Notes: generated by a model from the letters alone, not told the origin. 64,000 nt of DNA from Bacillus sp. sid0103 (GCF_019219025.1 NZ_JAHUWN010000022.1:48876-112875); one strand, 5' to 3'; shown: positions 1 to 9,650, numbered from the stretch's first letter. Translations and numbers: made by a program.

Positions 1-2668
1 TATAATCCGTTGCTCCCGCATTTAAACATTCTTCTCTGCTGCGTTTCATTGCCTTAGCTGTAAGGGCGATGATTGGGATCGTTTGGAATTCAGTTAGATG
101 ACGAATGCGCCGCATTGCTTCAAACCCATCCATCTCAGGCATCATAATGTCCATTAAAATGAGGTCTGTTTCTGGATTTTCCTTTAATACCTCAATCCCT
201 TCACGGCCATTTTCTGCTACAATTATATCCATTTCAAACTTCTCAAGAGCAATGGTTAAGGCATACACATTTCGTATATCATCATCTACAATGAGAATTT
301 TCTTGTTTTTCAAAGAAGAAATGCCATCTGGTTTTATTGGACCTTCTAAATCTTTGAGTGAATCATCTTCATAAAGACTTATGGCCGCTTCTTCCAAAGC
401 GGTATTTTCTACTATTTTGCTGTTTGTTTGAAAGTATGGCAAATATAAAGTGAAGGTGCTTCCATTTCCCTTCGTACTAGAGACCTCTATATATCCACCT
501 AATAACTGGGCCATTTCGCGACTAATGGACAGTCCTAATCCAGTGCCTCCATATTGACGACTTGTCGTTCCATCTGCTTGTTTAAAGGCATCAAATATTG
601 TTTCTTGTTTATCCTTATCAATGCCTATTCCTGTATCGATCACGGAGAAAGCAAGCATCGATTGCTCTCGAGTTTCTCCCTCAAAAAGCTGCCCACTGAC
701 TTCTTTTATTTCCTTCCGAATATCTAATGATACACTGCCACGTTCAGTAAACTTAAACGCATTTGAAAGGAGATTTTTTAAAATTTGCTGTAAGCGTTGT
801 TCATCCGTATAGAATGTCCCTGCTAAACTTCCTTCCATCTTAATTGAAAACTGTACATTTTTTTGAATCGCAAGAGGGGAAAATTGTCTTTCGATAAAAT
901 CTTGGACATCATGAAGATCTACCTCTTTAGGATTGACATCTAATTTTCCTGACTCCACTTTCGCCAAATCTAAGACATCATTGATTAAATGAAGTAAATC
1001 ATTACCAGATGAGTAGATCGTACGAATATACTCAACCTGCTCAACGGTAAGATTACCATCCCCGTTTTCAGCAAGTATTTGAGCTAAAATTAGTAAACTA
1101 TTAAGTGGAGTTCTTAACTCGTGTGACATATTGGCTAGAAACTCGGATTTATATTGAGAGCTAAGTTCTAATTGTTGCGCTTTTTCTTCAAGTGCCTCTC
1201 TCACCTTTTCAATTTCCTTGTTCTTTTGTTCAGAGGCTATATACTGCTCCTCAAGTTTTTCATTCGTCGTCCTTAATTCCTCTTGTTGTAACTGCAGTTC
1301 TTCTGATTGAGATTGGAGTTCTTCTGTCAATGCTTGTGATTCTTGCAATAATCTTTCTGCTTTCATATGACTAACAATACTGTTTATCTTGATACCTATA
1401 TTATTAGTTACTGCTTCCAATAACTTAACCTGGAGGGGACAAAAGGACTCAAATGATGCAATTTCAATGACAGCTAGTACATCATTTTCAAATTGAATCG
1501 GTAAAATAATAATATTTTTGGGTGAACCAACTCCCGTTCCTGATCCTATTTTAACGTAATGATCTGGAACATTGGTTAGTAAGATAGAACGTTTTTCAAG
1601 TGCACATTGGCCGATAAGACCCTCTCCAAAACGAAACCGCATATAATCTTTATTATTATCTAGTGAAGCATAGGCAGATATCTTTCTTAAATACTGCTCT
1701 CTCTCTTCCACTTCCTTAACATAGAAAACTCCGTAACTTGCTCCTACCATTGGGACAAGCTTTGTAATTAACAATTGTGCTAACATAGAAACATTTTCAA
1801 CTTCAGGATAGATGGTGGCTATTTCAGCAATTTTTGCATGAAGCCAACTTTGATCTTCTGCTTCTTCTTTTAATTGTTTCTCTAGCTTACTTTGTTCCTC
1901 GAGTGCATGTGCCATTTTATTAAAGGAAACAGCGATTTCACCTAATTCACCCTTAGTTGAAATCTGAATTCGGGGTAATGAACTAAAATCACTTGTGATA
2001 GCACTTTTCATCACTTCTGTTATGTTGTTAAGGTTATTTGTGATACCTCTAATAATCCAAATCGTGAAAACAATGCCAATACATAAGGCAATGGCAAGAT
2101 AAATGTATATGATGGTGACAGCCCAGTTGTATGTATCTTTAGATCTTAATAGTTCATCTTTCATCTTTTGTTCTTGCAATCCATAGAGAAGATCAGCAAT
2201 TTGATTCATTCTTTGCCTAATCAGTTCTGAATCAGTCCAAAAGACAGCCGGAATTTCCATTGCCGGATTTAGTTTTTTTGTTGCTATAGCTTGTTGACCC
2301 ATAGTTAAATACTGGTCATGCAATGTTTTATATTTTGCGATTAGTTCTTTTGATTTTTCTTGCTTGTCCATTTTTTCTAGTGAATCAATTGCAGATTGTA
2401 AATTGGTATGGGAATCTTCCCAAGAATTCGTTGCATCTAATTGGATATCATTCCCATGGACTGTTAACATCGATGTAATCTCTAGACCGATTCTAGAAGT
2501 CTCGTATTTAATCTCGGAAGCCATTTCGATTCTTTCATTTAAATCATTTACAACAACGTTCATATTAACTGTCGTTTGTTTGAGCATGTTCATTAAAATG
2601 ATAGCGATAATAAAAAATAGCAGCAGCAAGGACCCAATACTTGTATAAAGTTTTGTTTTAAATTTCAT
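1..2668 (-). CDS. Hybrid sensor histidine kinase, C-terminus cut by window edge
   Basis: Membrane-bound two-component sensor with a fused receiver; the last part lies beyond base 1. Reading the minus strand from ATG at 2668 (ribosome site GGGAGG) gives at least 889 residues. A membrane segment at about 8-29 is followed by an extracellular sensing region, a second membrane segment near 180-200, a HAMP linker, a GAF-like domain (about 275-420), a coiled coil, a HisKA H-box HELRTPLN with phospho-His at about 516, an ATPase domain with G boxes (DTGIGI, GGTGLGLSI), and a receiver whose Asp is about residue 840 in LMDIMMPEMDG. The frame is still open at base 1 in the conserved receiver stretch ending ATDY, so more receiver or an Hpt domain may follow. 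The architecture is typical of multi-sensor hybrid kinases. No partner regulator is visible and the stimulus is unknown. Confidence 0.9.
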   Translation of the reverse strand, partial: MKFKTKLYTSIGSLLLLFFIIAIILMNMLKQTTVNMNVVVNDLNERIEMASEIKYETSRIGLEITSMLTVHGNDIQLDATNSWEDSHTNLQSAIDSLEKMDKQEKSKELIAKYKTLHDQYLTMGQQAIATKKLNPAMEIPAVFWTDSELIRQRMNQIADLLYGLQEQKMKDELLRSKDTYNWAVTIIYIYLAIALCIGIVFTIWIIRGITNNLNNITEVMKSAITSDFSSLPRIQISTKGELGEIAVSFNKMAHALEEQSKLEKQLKEEAEDQSWLHAKIAEIATIYPEVENVSMLAQLLITKLVPMVGASYGVFYVKEVEEREQYLRKISAYASLDNNKDYMRFRFGEGLIGQCALEKRSILLTNVPDHYVKIGSGTGVGSPKNIIILPIQFENDVLAVIEIASFESFCPLQVKLLEAVTNNIGIKINSIVSHMKAERLLQESQALTEELQSQSEELQLQQEELRTTNEKLEEQYIASEQKNKEIEKVREALEEKAQQLELSSQYKSEFLANMSHELRTPLNSLLILAQILAENGDGNLTVEQVEYIRTIYSSGNDLLHLINDVLDLAKVESGKLDVNPKEVDLHDVQDFIERQFSPLAIQKNVQFSIKMEGSLAGTFYTDEQRLQQILKNLLSNAFKFTERGSVSLDIRKEIKEVSGQLFEGETREQSMLAFSVIDTGIGIDKDKQETIFDAFKQADGTTSRQYGGTGLGLSISREMAQLLGGYIEVSSTKGNGSTFTLYLPYFQTNSKIVENTALEEAAISLYEDDSLKDLEGPIKPDGISSLKNKKILIVDDDIRNVYALTIALEKFEMDIIVAENGREGIEVLKENPETDLILMDIMMPEMDGFEAMRRIRHLTEFQTIPIIALTAKAMKRSREECLNAGATDY

Positions 2669-2832
2669 AAGACCTCCCTAATTCCTACCGTTTTCAAACT
2701 GTTTAATATATTAAACTCAAATTATCGTTATCCGAAAAAATAGAAAATTCAAAACGCTGAATCTTCCTATTTAAACTACATATTTTCTTATTTTACTTTA
2801 AGTCATTATTATCGTCTATATAATATTTATTC

Positions 2833-2862
2833 AAAAAAAAGACTAACTGCGATTAGTTAGTC
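2833..2862 (-). terminator. Rho-independent terminator of the racemase operon
   Basis: Perfect 8-bp stem GACTAACT/AGTTAGTC with a 6-nt loop, followed on the minus strand by eight T residues. It lies just past the stop of the racemase gene and would end the operon transcript before the sensor kinase gene. Confidence 0.85.
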
Positions 2863-2879
2863 CGGTTACTATCTCTAAA

Positions 2880-3989
2880 TTATGAATGAAATGTACGACT
2901 ATACAAGGTATACTTTTCAATCTGCTCACGATTCGGTTCATATCCAATACCAGGTTGTTTTGGAATCGTAATCATCCCATCTTCGACTATTACCTCTGGA
3001 TCAATAATATCTTCCTTCCAGTAACATGCAGAAGCAGCGGTATCACCTGGAAGTGTAAAATTAGACAGGCTGGTTATCGCGATATTATGTGCCCTTCCAA
3101 CTCCAGCTTCAAGCATACCTCCACACCAAACCGGAAGCCCATTCGCCGCACATAAATCATGGATTTTTTTAGATTCTGTTAAGCCGCCAACACGGCCGAT
3201 TTTAATATTAATAATTTTACAACTTCCTAGATGAATTGCCTTTCTCACATCTTCCACACTATGAATACTCTCATCCAGACAAATGGGTGTCTCTATTTGT
3301 GCTTGAAGCTGTGCATGATCGACAATATCATCGAAGCCCAATGGCTGCTCGATCATCATTAAATTAAATTGATCCATTGCCTTAAGGGTATCGATATCAT
3401 CTAAGGTATAGGCAGTATTTGCGTCAGCCATTAATGGAATATCAGGGTAATGTTTTCGAATCTCTGCTAAAATATTTATATCCCAACCCGGTTGAATTTT
3501 CACCTTGATACGTTTATATCCTTCTTGTAAATGACTCTCAATCAAAGCTAATAATTCTTCGACAGTATCCTGAATCCCGATGCTGACGCCGACTTCAATC
3601 TTTTCTAATGTTCCCCCAAGGGCACTCGCAAGACTTACTCCTTGCTGTTTAGCATAAGCGTCCCAAATCGCACCTTCAAGGGCAGCCTTTGCCATATAAT
3701 TCCCACGAACATGATGAAACCGTTTGGAGACCTCATCAGGATGAGATATCGGCTCTTTTAGAAGAAGTGGAATCAGAAAATCCTCCATCATATGCCAATT
3801 GGTTTTGACAGTCTCTTCCTTATAAGTGGCATCAATCGCAGCCACGGATTCAGCCCATCCTGTTATACCATCCTTTGTTTTGACTTCGACCAAGATAAAA
3901 TCTTTATCATATTCGGTCCCTACAGCTGTCGTGAAGGGGTGTAAAAGATCCATTTTCATATGTCTTAACACAATTCGTTGTATTTCCAT
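2880..3989 (-). CDS. menC: N-succinylamino acid racemase / o-succinylbenzoate synthase (enolase superfamily)
   Basis: Enolase-superfamily enzyme of the NSAR/OSBS family, 369 aa. The catalytic set is visible: KVK at 162-164 with acid/base Lys164, metal ligands Asp189 (DANTAY), Glu214 (IEQPL) and Asp239 (CLDES), and the opposing Lys263 in NIKIGRVGG. Members racemise N-succinylamino acids and can also make o-succinylbenzoate for menaquinone. Here the gene is last in an operon with a GNAT transferase (20-bp gap) and an M20 deacylase, with no other men genes nearby. That is the context described for the Geobacillus kaustophilus D-to-L amino acid conversion pathway, so racemase is the likelier role. 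Sequence alone cannot exclude OSBS activity, so the symbol is the family name rather than a pathway claim. Confidence 0.85.
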   Translation of the reverse strand: MEIQRIVLRHMKMDLLHPFTTAVGTEYDKDFILVEVKTKDGITGWAESVAAIDATYKEETVKTNWHMMEDFLIPLLLKEPISHPDEVSKRFHHVRGNYMAKAALEGAIWDAYAKQQGVSLASALGGTLEKIEVGVSIGIQDTVEELLALIESHLQEGYKRIKVKIQPGWDINILAEIRKHYPDIPLMADANTAYTLDDIDTLKAMDQFNLMMIEQPLGFDDIVDHAQLQAQIETPICLDESIHSVEDVRKAIHLGSCKIINIKIGRVGGLTESKKIHDLCAANGLPVWCGGMLEAGVGRAHNIAITSLSNFTLPGDTAASACYWKEDIIDPEVIVEDGMITIPKQPGIGYEPNREQIEKYTLYSRTFHS

Positions 3990-4009
3990 TCTATATATCC
4001 CTCATTCCG

Positions 4010-4831
4010 TTAAGTACGTTTCTTAGATATTACATAGTGATGAAGGTAAGAATGATCACTCTTCCGTAATGCAGTAACCATCCACCCTTTACTCAGATAT
4101 TGGGTAAAAACCTCGCGGGTTTTCATTCGCCATTCCAATGCAGCCTTCAAATTATTCGATTTAATGGATTGGAATTGATTTGGGACGGGTACATACAGGA
4201 CCTCGGCATCCTCCTCGTAATCAAGAAAGACAGACTTCGGAACCGGGAAGCCCTGGGCATCCATTTCCACATCAATTAAAAGCGGCACTTCATGGAGATC
4301 AGCAGAATCTTCTCTCCGCTTCGACGTTTCACCAGCTACGTTCCATTCCACTAAAAAGCGATCAGAAGGCAAGCCTGCATTAAGGATATCAGGCATTTTA
4401 CCGTAGCAATTCTCAATATATTGCGTACATACTCCACCTAATTTGCTTAAATTAAGATAGCCATTGACTGTTTCCAGTGGATCATACGTCCATGTGATTA
4501 GTTGATAGCCCATGTTAAGTGCTTCTTCACGCTGCCTTAGCTTTAATTTTTCTCCAATCCCTATTTTCCGAAAATCTGGGTGAATCCCCATGCTATGCGA
4601 ACATAGATAAACAGTTTTACCATCAAATCCAGGAAAGCTATACTGGAATCCAATTAAACGAGCTCCCGAAAAAGCTCCAATCACCATTCCGCCATTTTTA
4701 ACAACAGCGATACTATGGTTAACTGGGACCGGATCCTCGTCAGCCCATACCAAACTTTCTAAGTCTCTAACGGCAGTCAATTCTTCTGCCGTATGTAACA
4801 TGCGTAATATAATCGGTTCTTGTAAATCCAT
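4010..4831 (-). CDS. GNAT-family N-acyltransferase, probable D-amino acid N-succinyltransferase
   Basis: 273-aa GNAT-fold protein. The acyl-CoA-binding motif is at about residues 82-95 (GIHPDFRKIGIGEK, the R/Q-x-x-G-x-G/A pyrophosphate loop), preceded by the beta-4 strand and followed by a long family-specific C-terminal part. Homologues are annotated only as predicted GNAT acetyltransferases. Placed between the racemase gene (20-bp gap) and the M20 deacylase gene (28-bp gap), the simplest role is to acylate D-amino acids with succinyl-CoA so that the racemase can invert them. The substrate is inferred from the operon, not from residues. Confidence 0.75.
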   Translation of the reverse strand: MDLQEPIILRMLHTAEELTAVRDLESLVWADEDPVPVNHSIAVVKNGGMVIGAFSGARLIGFQYSFPGFDGKTVYLCSHSMGIHPDFRKIGIGEKLKLRQREEALNMGYQLITWTYDPLETVNGYLNLSKLGGVCTQYIENCYGKMPDILNAGLPSDRFLVEWNVAGETSKRREDSADLHEVPLLIDVEMDAQGFPVPKSVFLDYEEDAEVLYVPVPNQFQSIKSNNLKAALEWRMKTREVFTQYLSKGWMVTALRKSDHSYLHHYVISKKRT

Positions 4832-4859
4832 TTTGAGTAACCTTCCTCCTGTTACTTAA

Positions 4860-6008
4860 TTAGATGACACTTTTATTTATTGAAGCAGCATTATAAAGTA
4901 GACTAGTTAATATTTTCGTTCCATAAAGGAGCGCCTTCTGATTAAACTGCATGTCTGGGTGGTGAAGTCCAGGACGCAAGTCACAGCCTAATCCAAGCAT
5001 GGTCGCCTTTAGCTTCGGATTTTGAAGGGTATAGAAGTGAAAATCTTCGCCCCCTTGTGAGATACAGTTGTCGTCTACATTTTCTTCACCCATGACAACG
5101 GCAACTGCATCCATTGCTAACTTAATAGCTTCTTTATTTAATCTTGCGGCTGGTACAAATTCTTTCACCGTTCCGCTTATACTTGTCCCAGTCAAAGCAC
5201 CTACCTTCTCTAGCAAGTCCAATGCTCGGGACTGCAGTTCATCCATTGCTTCATTTGTTGTTGCCCGTAAGTCCAAAATATAATTTGCGGTTTCGGGAAT
5301 GACATTGGAGGAACCTCCGCCAGCATGTAAGCCTGTCATTTTAATAGAAAAAGAATCCTGGTTTTTTAAGCGAATGTTTTGCAAGGCTTGGATTAAGTAA
5401 GATGCAGCTTCGATCGGATTGTTGCCATCTTGTGGACGGGATGCATGTGCTTGCTTCCCCTTAATTACCCCGTAAATGGTGGCACAGGAGCTATGAACAA
5501 TCGCAGGAGCTACTTTTCCCATTGGAACTTCATCCCATGGACGAAGATGAACACCAAATAAGTAATGGACACCATCCAAAGCTCCTTCTTGCATCATTTG
5601 TAGTGCACCCTCACCTTTCTCCTCTGCTGGTTGAAAAATGAAACGAACTGGCTTCGATCGATAAGGTTTACAAGCCGCAAAAGCCAAGGCAGTATGTAGT
5701 ACCATGGTGCTGTGGGCATCATGCCCACAGGAATGATTGGGTTGAACCTTTCCTTTCACTTCTTGTAATAGGGCATCCATATCGGCACGTAAAGCGACTA
5801 TCTCGTTGCCTTCTCCTGGAATATCGGCAACAATACCAAAATGCCCTTCGTATGTTTTAAAAGGTATCTCCGCTTCGGTTAATACTGCCTTAATAAAGTG
5901 TGAGGTCTTATGTTCCTGCCAACTTGGCTCAGCCAATTGGTGTAGGTCAACATATGTTTTTAGAATCGCTTGTTCCTGGCCGTTAATAAAATCAATAAGC
6001 TGGCTCAT
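4860..6008 (-). CDS. M20D-family amidohydrolase, probable N-succinyl-L-amino acid deacylase
   Basis: 382-aa zinc-dependent M20 peptidase/amidohydrolase of the HipO/AbgB type. Metal and catalytic motifs: RADMDAL near 74-80, the CGHDAH motif at 94-99, catalytic Glu pair PAEE near 127-130, FGVHL around 151-155, and the C-terminal GGEDFHFY. Full length for the family. It probably removes the acyl group from the L-isomer, making the D-to-L conversion irreversible. It starts 21 bp after the RpiR regulator and precedes the acyltransferase, so the four genes form one transcription unit. Other N-acyl amino acids are possible substrates. Confidence 0.85.
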   Translation of the reverse strand: MSQLIDFINGQEQAILKTYVDLHQLAEPSWQEHKTSHFIKAVLTEAEIPFKTYEGHFGIVADIPGEGNEIVALRADMDALLQEVKGKVQPNHSCGHDAHSTMVLHTALAFAACKPYRSKPVRFIFQPAEEKGEGALQMMQEGALDGVHYLFGVHLRPWDEVPMGKVAPAIVHSSCATIYGVIKGKQAHASRPQDGNNPIEAASYLIQALQNIRLKNQDSFSIKMTGLHAGGGSSNVIPETANYILDLRATTNEAMDELQSRALDLLEKVGALTGTSISGTVKEFVPAARLNKEAIKLAMDAVAVVMGEENVDDNCISQGGEDFHFYTLQNPKLKATMLGLGCDLRPGLHHPDMQFNQKALLYGTKILTSLLYNAASINKSVI

Positions 6009-6029
6009 AAAATAGCTCCTCTCCTTTGG

Positions 6030-6881
6030 TCATTCAACAAAAACACCATATTTCGAGTAAAGCTCTTCTAATTTCTGCTGTCGCGCTTGGATCTGATCCG
6101 AATCTTTCACTTTCATCCCGGCAATGATAAAATCCAACAAAATGATTGCTGGTGTGATCGAATGGGCGGCCGATTCGGAATCTTCCTCCGTTGTCAATGT
6201 ATAATCAGCGATTCGACCGATTGGAGACAATAAACGATCTGTAACGCAAATTAATGGAACCCCCTGTTTTTTTGCACATTCTGCAATATGAAGGGTTTCC
6301 TTCGAATAACGAGGGAACGAGATTACAAATAGAACAGAGTGATCACTTAAATCGCCTAACCGCTCATAAATCTCTCCCGTTGAGGGGCAAAGCGTGACTT
6401 GATCGCGTAGAGAATGAAGTTGAAAAGAAAACCAGTGGGCTGGTGCATAGGATGCACCCATACCCAAAATGAAGATTCGATCTGCTTTGATTAATTCATC
6501 AACGACTTTCCATAGTTCTGTTTCATTGAGTTGATGATTTGTTTGTCGTTGGGAGAGGATATCCTTTTCCAAGATTTCTGTGAATAGAGAGTTGTGCTCT
6601 TCTACTCGATTTTCGATTTTCGGATCTGAACTAAATGGATGCAAACTTTTGTTTACAATTTGCTGTTGAATGTAATGCTGCATATCGCTAAAACCATTAA
6701 ATCCCAACGCATATGAAAGACGGATGACGGTGGTTTCACTGACTTCTACCTTTCGTCCTATCATCGTAGCTGTGTTAAAAGCCGCTTCATCCAGTTTCTC
6801 AATTAGATGTTTTGCTACTTTTTTTTGCCCTGGAGACAAAGTTTCATATTTTTCCTTAATCATCGTTTCAAAGCTTTTCAT
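6030..6881 (-). CDS. RpiR/MurR-family transcriptional regulator (HTH + SIS)
   Basis: 283 aa. Residues 1-77 form the RpiR-type helix-turn-helix (VSETTVIRLSYALGFNGFSDM) and about 110-245 a SIS domain (FILGMGASYAPAHWFS, ISFPRYSKET), which in this family binds a small ligand, usually a phosphosugar. It is the first gene of the racemase/acyltransferase/deacylase operon, which suggests autoregulation and control of that operon. Amino-acid-linked RpiR regulators exist, so the ligand may not be a sugar here. Ribosome site GGAGG sits upstream of the ATG. Confidence 0.88.
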   Translation of the reverse strand: MKSFETMIKEKYETLSPGQKKVAKHLIEKLDEAAFNTATMIGRKVEVSETTVIRLSYALGFNGFSDMQHYIQQQIVNKSLHPFSSDPKIENRVEEHNSLFTEILEKDILSQRQTNHQLNETELWKVVDELIKADRIFILGMGASYAPAHWFSFQLHSLRDQVTLCPSTGEIYERLGDLSDHSVLFVISFPRYSKETLHIAECAKKQGVPLICVTDRLLSPIGRIADYTLTTEEDSESAAHSITPAIILLDFIIAGMKVKDSDQIQARQQKLEELYSKYGVFVE

Positions 6882-7009
6882 ACGTTCCTCCTATTTATGC
6901 AGGAAATGCTTCATATTTTAAATTTGTTGCAGTAACTTCTTTATTGTTTTTTATTATACTTTATTTGTTGAATATTTAGAAATCTTTTTTTATTAAAAAA
7001 CTCAAAAAA

Positions 7010-7048
7010 GTCTCAGGCATCCTCCAGTAATTGGGTGGTACCTGACAC
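7010..7048. repeat. Degenerate member of the GTGTCAGGCACC hairpin family
   Basis: Left arm GTCTCAGGCATCC and right arm GGTACCTGACAC form an imperfect inverted repeat that resembles the intact copies at 25349-25403 and 52672-52722. Confidence 0.55.
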
Positions 7049-7216
7049 GATCAAAATAACTTTCACCATTTTTTCATATTAACCCCTCTATAATCAAAGG
7101 GTGATAATCTCTTCTTATATTTACCAAAGCTTTCATACTTCCATTCATCTATTTAAAGAAACGACAATCACAACGTTTGGCCTGCTAATCGCCCCAATAA
7201 GTTCTCCATTTTTTCT

Positions 7217-7248
7217 ACTGAAATAGCCTATTGTTTCAGTTATTTTTT
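7217..7248 (+). terminator. Orphan terminator-like hairpin
   Basis: ACTGAAA/TTTCAGT stem with a 10-nt loop followed by TATTTTTTAT on the plus strand. No plus-strand gene lies upstream, so it may be a relic or the end of an unseen small RNA. Confidence 0.35.
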
Positions 7249-7281
7249 ATTTTTCAGGAAGAAACTGTTTATATGGATAAG

Positions 7282-7310
7282 AAAAAGACCATCTTGAAAA
7301 GATGGTCTTT
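7282..7310 (-). terminator. Terminator of the NlpC/P60 gene
   Basis: Perfect 12-bp stem AAAGACCATCTT/AAGATGGTCTTT with a 3-nt loop, overlapping the TAA stop codon and followed by T residues on the minus strand. Confidence 0.85.
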
Positions 7311-7761
7311 AAACGCGTTTTGTTCCAACGTATCTTGGATGCCAGTATGGGTTATTTGTAGTTGTAATCATAACTCCTTTTGATGAAGAAGCCATAATCA
7401 TTTTACCATTCCCGATATACATCGCAACGTGTGTCGGTCTACTTGCCTTTGTTGGAGCAAAGAACATTAAATCACCTGGTTGTATATAAGAATAGATACG
7501 ATATCCATTTCCATAGAACATTTGAGCGGCTGTGCGGTTAAGCGTTCTTCCAGCTTTTGCATATGAGTATTTAACAAGCCCTGAACAGTCAAAGCCACTT
7601 GTTGACATTCCGCCCCAACGATAAGGTACGCCTAAATTAGACTTAGCAACCGTAACTGCTTTTGTATTATAATAAGCTGCTTCCGCTTTATCACCCATGT
7701 TAGCAAACAAAGAGCCAGAAGAAACGATAAGAACAAATGCTACGATGAATTTCTTTAGCAT
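7309..7761 (-). CDS. Secreted NlpC/P60 (C40) cell wall peptidase
   Basis: 150 aa: signal peptide (about 1-28, hydrophobic core then a cleavage region around AEA) followed directly by a single NlpC/P60 domain with no SH3 or LysM targeting repeats. The catalytic Cys lies in GFDCSGLV, the His in RPTHVAMYIG, and a third polar residue follows near the C-terminus. Family members cleave D-Glu to diaminopimelate bonds in peptidoglycan stem peptides. It is monocistronic, with its own terminator. The absence of a wall-binding module suggests a soluble, possibly developmentally timed hydrolase. Confidence 0.88.
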   Translation of the reverse strand: MLKKFIVAFVLIVSSGSLFANMGDKAEAAYYNTKAVTVAKSNLGVPYRWGGMSTSGFDCSGLVKYSYAKAGRTLNRTAAQMFYGNGYRIYSYIQPGDLMFFAPTKASRPTHVAMYIGNGKMIMASSSKGVMITTTNNPYWHPRYVGTKRV

Positions 7762-7932
7762 GATTGTTACCTCCTAGTGTGATTTGATTGTTTAAATATA
7801 CTAGAAAGGTGTAACAGTGACATCTCAGCAAAATTACAATTCCATTACAAAAATTATTTTAAAATAATTTCAGACTTGTCCACTGTGGTTCAATAAGAAA
7901 ATCAACAGCATTCATAAACAGTACGTAATTTT

Positions 7933-8379
7933 TTATTGTATTTTAAATTTATCTTTTTCAACAATATCCTTAACAATGTCTTCAATGGTTACATTTCCTA
8001 GTACCTTTTCCATTGCTAACTGGGCTGCTGACAATACAGGTGTGATAGAATCTTGAATATTCCTGCCTACGAGGCAATTAGGGTGCGTATTTTCATGCAC
8101 ACTAAATAATTCTTTTTCCTGCACAACATCGACCGCCTTATAAACGTCAAGAAATGTTATACAAGATGGTTCCTTTGCTAATTTTGCTCCTGCAATACCA
8201 GGTTGTACTGCGATTAACCCTGCTTTTTTTAGCATACCCATAATTTTTCTTATCAAGGTTGGGTTCGTGTTTACGCTGCCTGCTAAGAACTCCGATGAGC
8301 TGATCCCCTCTTTATTTAATTCAATAAGAGCTAATATATGAATACCAACGGAAAATCTGCTGCTGATGGACATATTCAT
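7933..8379 (-). CDS. Rrf2-family transcriptional regulator
   Basis: 148-aa winged-helix protein similar to YwnA-type Rrf2 regulators. The HTH spans about 10-60 (ISSSEFLAGSVNTNPTLIRKIMGMLKKAGLI). Only one Cys (HPNCLVG) is present, so it lacks the three-Cys Fe-S ligand set of IscR/NsrR and probably senses something else. A second ATG two codons in (8373) has the better spacing from the AGGTGA site. It is transcribed divergently from the NmrA/QorB-type reductase, whose promoter carries a palindrome just after the -10. This is the usual regulator/target layout. Confidence 0.85.
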   Translation of the reverse strand: MNMSISSRFSVGIHILALIELNKEGISSSEFLAGSVNTNPTLIRKIMGMLKKAGLIAVQPGIAGAKLAKEPSCITFLDVYKAVDVVQEKELFSVHENTHPNCLVGRNIQDSITPVLSAAQLAMEKVLGNVTIEDIVKDIVEKDKFKIQ

Positions 8380-8492
8380 TCACCTACTTAATATTTATTA
8401 AAATGATAACACAGGACCGACATGTATTTAATTTGATTACAACGTATTATACCTTAATACTCGTTAAAAATAAAAAAGCTTTATTATATCAA

Positions 8493-8535
8493 TTGACAAA
8501 TAACCAAGAAGTATCTATTATGAATACAGGTATTC
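8493..8535 (+). promoter_or_regulatory. Promoter with overlapping palindromic operator
   Basis: A -35 TTGACA (8493-8498) and -10 TATTAT (8516-8521) are separated by exactly 17 bp. GAATACAGGTATTC, an inverted repeat with 6-bp arms (8522-8535), follows at once, and a second half-site GAATAC comes a few bases later. Sited at the transcription start, it is a natural repressor operator, probably for the divergent Rrf2 protein. Confidence 0.7.
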
Positions 8536-8606
8536 AATATGAATACAAGTTAAATTTGAACGTTCTATTAGGATGATATTAAAAAATATAATTGGAGGTA
8601 TAGAAA

Positions 8607-9470
8607 ATGAAAGTGTTAGTAACTGGAGCAACAGGAAAATTGGGGACAAAAGTTGTAGAAACATTATTGAAAACTATTCCAGCAAATCAACTTGCTGTGA
8701 GTGTTCGTAATCCAGAGAAAGCTGAAGGATTACGCGCTCGTGGTGTAGAAGTTCGCGAAGGAAATTTTGACCGTCCAGATACACTAGATTCTGCTTTTTC
8801 AGGTATCAACAGGCTATTAATTATTTCTGCAGATGGGGACAATGAAGCCAGAATTAAACAGCACACAAATGCGGTAGCTGCTGCAGAGCGTGCTGGAGTT
8901 AAATTTATTGCTTATACTAGTTTAGTGAACGCACAGGAAAGTAAAAACTTCCTTGCTCCTACACATAAGGCAACAGAGTTAGCTATCCTAAAAACAGGCA
9001 TTCCTTATTCTTTCTTACGCAACAATTGGTACATGGAGAATGAAAGCTCCAGCATCCAGGCTGTTCTAGCAGGAGCCCCTTGGGTAACTTCTGCAGGTAC
9101 TGGAAAAGTAGGTTGGGCGTTACAACAGGATTATGCTGAAGCTGCCGCAGCGGTATTATCAGGGAACGGTCATGAAAACACAATCTATGAACTTTCTGGA
9201 AAGTTATTAACTCAAGAAGAACTTGTCTCTTCACTGGGTACTGTATTGGGTAAAGACGTACCTGTACAACAAGTGGATGATAATACTTATGCTGACATTA
9301 TGAAAGGTGCTGGTGTACCAGATTTCCTCCTTCCTTTTCTTGTTAACATTCAAAAAGACATTCGAGAAGGTACCCTCGAAATCGAGAGTAACGATTTTGA
9401 AAAACTTTTGGGACGTCCAGCTACACCTATTAGTGTGGGGCTAACTCAGATCGTGAAAAGTATATCTTAA
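8607..9470 (+). CDS. NmrA-like NAD(P)-binding oxidoreductase (QorB/YtfG type quinone reductase)
   Basis: 287-aa atypical short-chain dehydrogenase. The N-terminal nucleotide-binding motif is TGATGKLG (7-14), then SVRNPEKA, IAYTSLVNAQ near 109-118, and the family-specific PYSFLRNNWYMEN stretch seen in QorB-like NAD(P)H:quinone oxidoreductases. Ribosome site GGAGGT. It is probably induced by quinone or electrophile stress through the divergent Rrf2 regulator. A terminator follows directly, so it is a single-gene unit. Confidence 0.85.
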   Translation: MKVLVTGATGKLGTKVVETLLKTIPANQLAVSVRNPEKAEGLRARGVEVREGNFDRPDTLDSAFSGINRLLIISADGDNEARIKQHTNAVAAAERAGVKFIAYTSLVNAQESKNFLAPTHKATELAILKTGIPYSFLRNNWYMENESSSIQAVLAGAPWVTSAGTGKVGWALQQDYAEAAAAVLSGNGHENTIYELSGKLLTQEELVSSLGTVLGKDVPVQQVDDNTYADIMKGAGVPDFLLPFLVNIQKDIREGTLEIESNDFEKLLGRPATPISVGLTQIVKSIS

Positions 9471-9488
9471 ATAATATTGAACATTATT

Positions 9489-9529
9489 AAACCGACCCTC
9501 TTCCATTAGATTGGTCGGTTTTATTTTTT
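9489..9529 (+). terminator. Terminator of the quinone reductase gene
   Basis: AACCGACC/GGTCGGTT stem followed by TTATTTTTT. Confidence 0.85.
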
Positions 9530-9650
9530 GTAATAAATATTTTACCACTCATCGGGCAGCCAGATCTTAAATAAAATGCTACATGATTGCTCAAAAAATA
9601 ATAGTCAATCTAAATACTCACTAACAAGAACAACCTCTGATATTCGGGGC

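Larger units (their letters stand above)
6882..7281. other. Intergenic region upstream of the RpiR operon
   Basis: 400 bp without a convincing gene. It holds the likely RpiR operon promoter on the minus strand (TATAAT-like -10 near 6955), a degenerate GTGTCAGGCACC-type hairpin (7010-7048), and an orphan plus-strand hairpin followed by T residues (7217-7248). Confidence 0.5.

Noticed and set aside
2880..3989. Dedicated menaquinone o-succinylbenzoate synthase
   Set aside because: Cannot be excluded biochemically, but no men genes adjoin it and the acyltransferase and deacylase partners point to amino acid racemisation.
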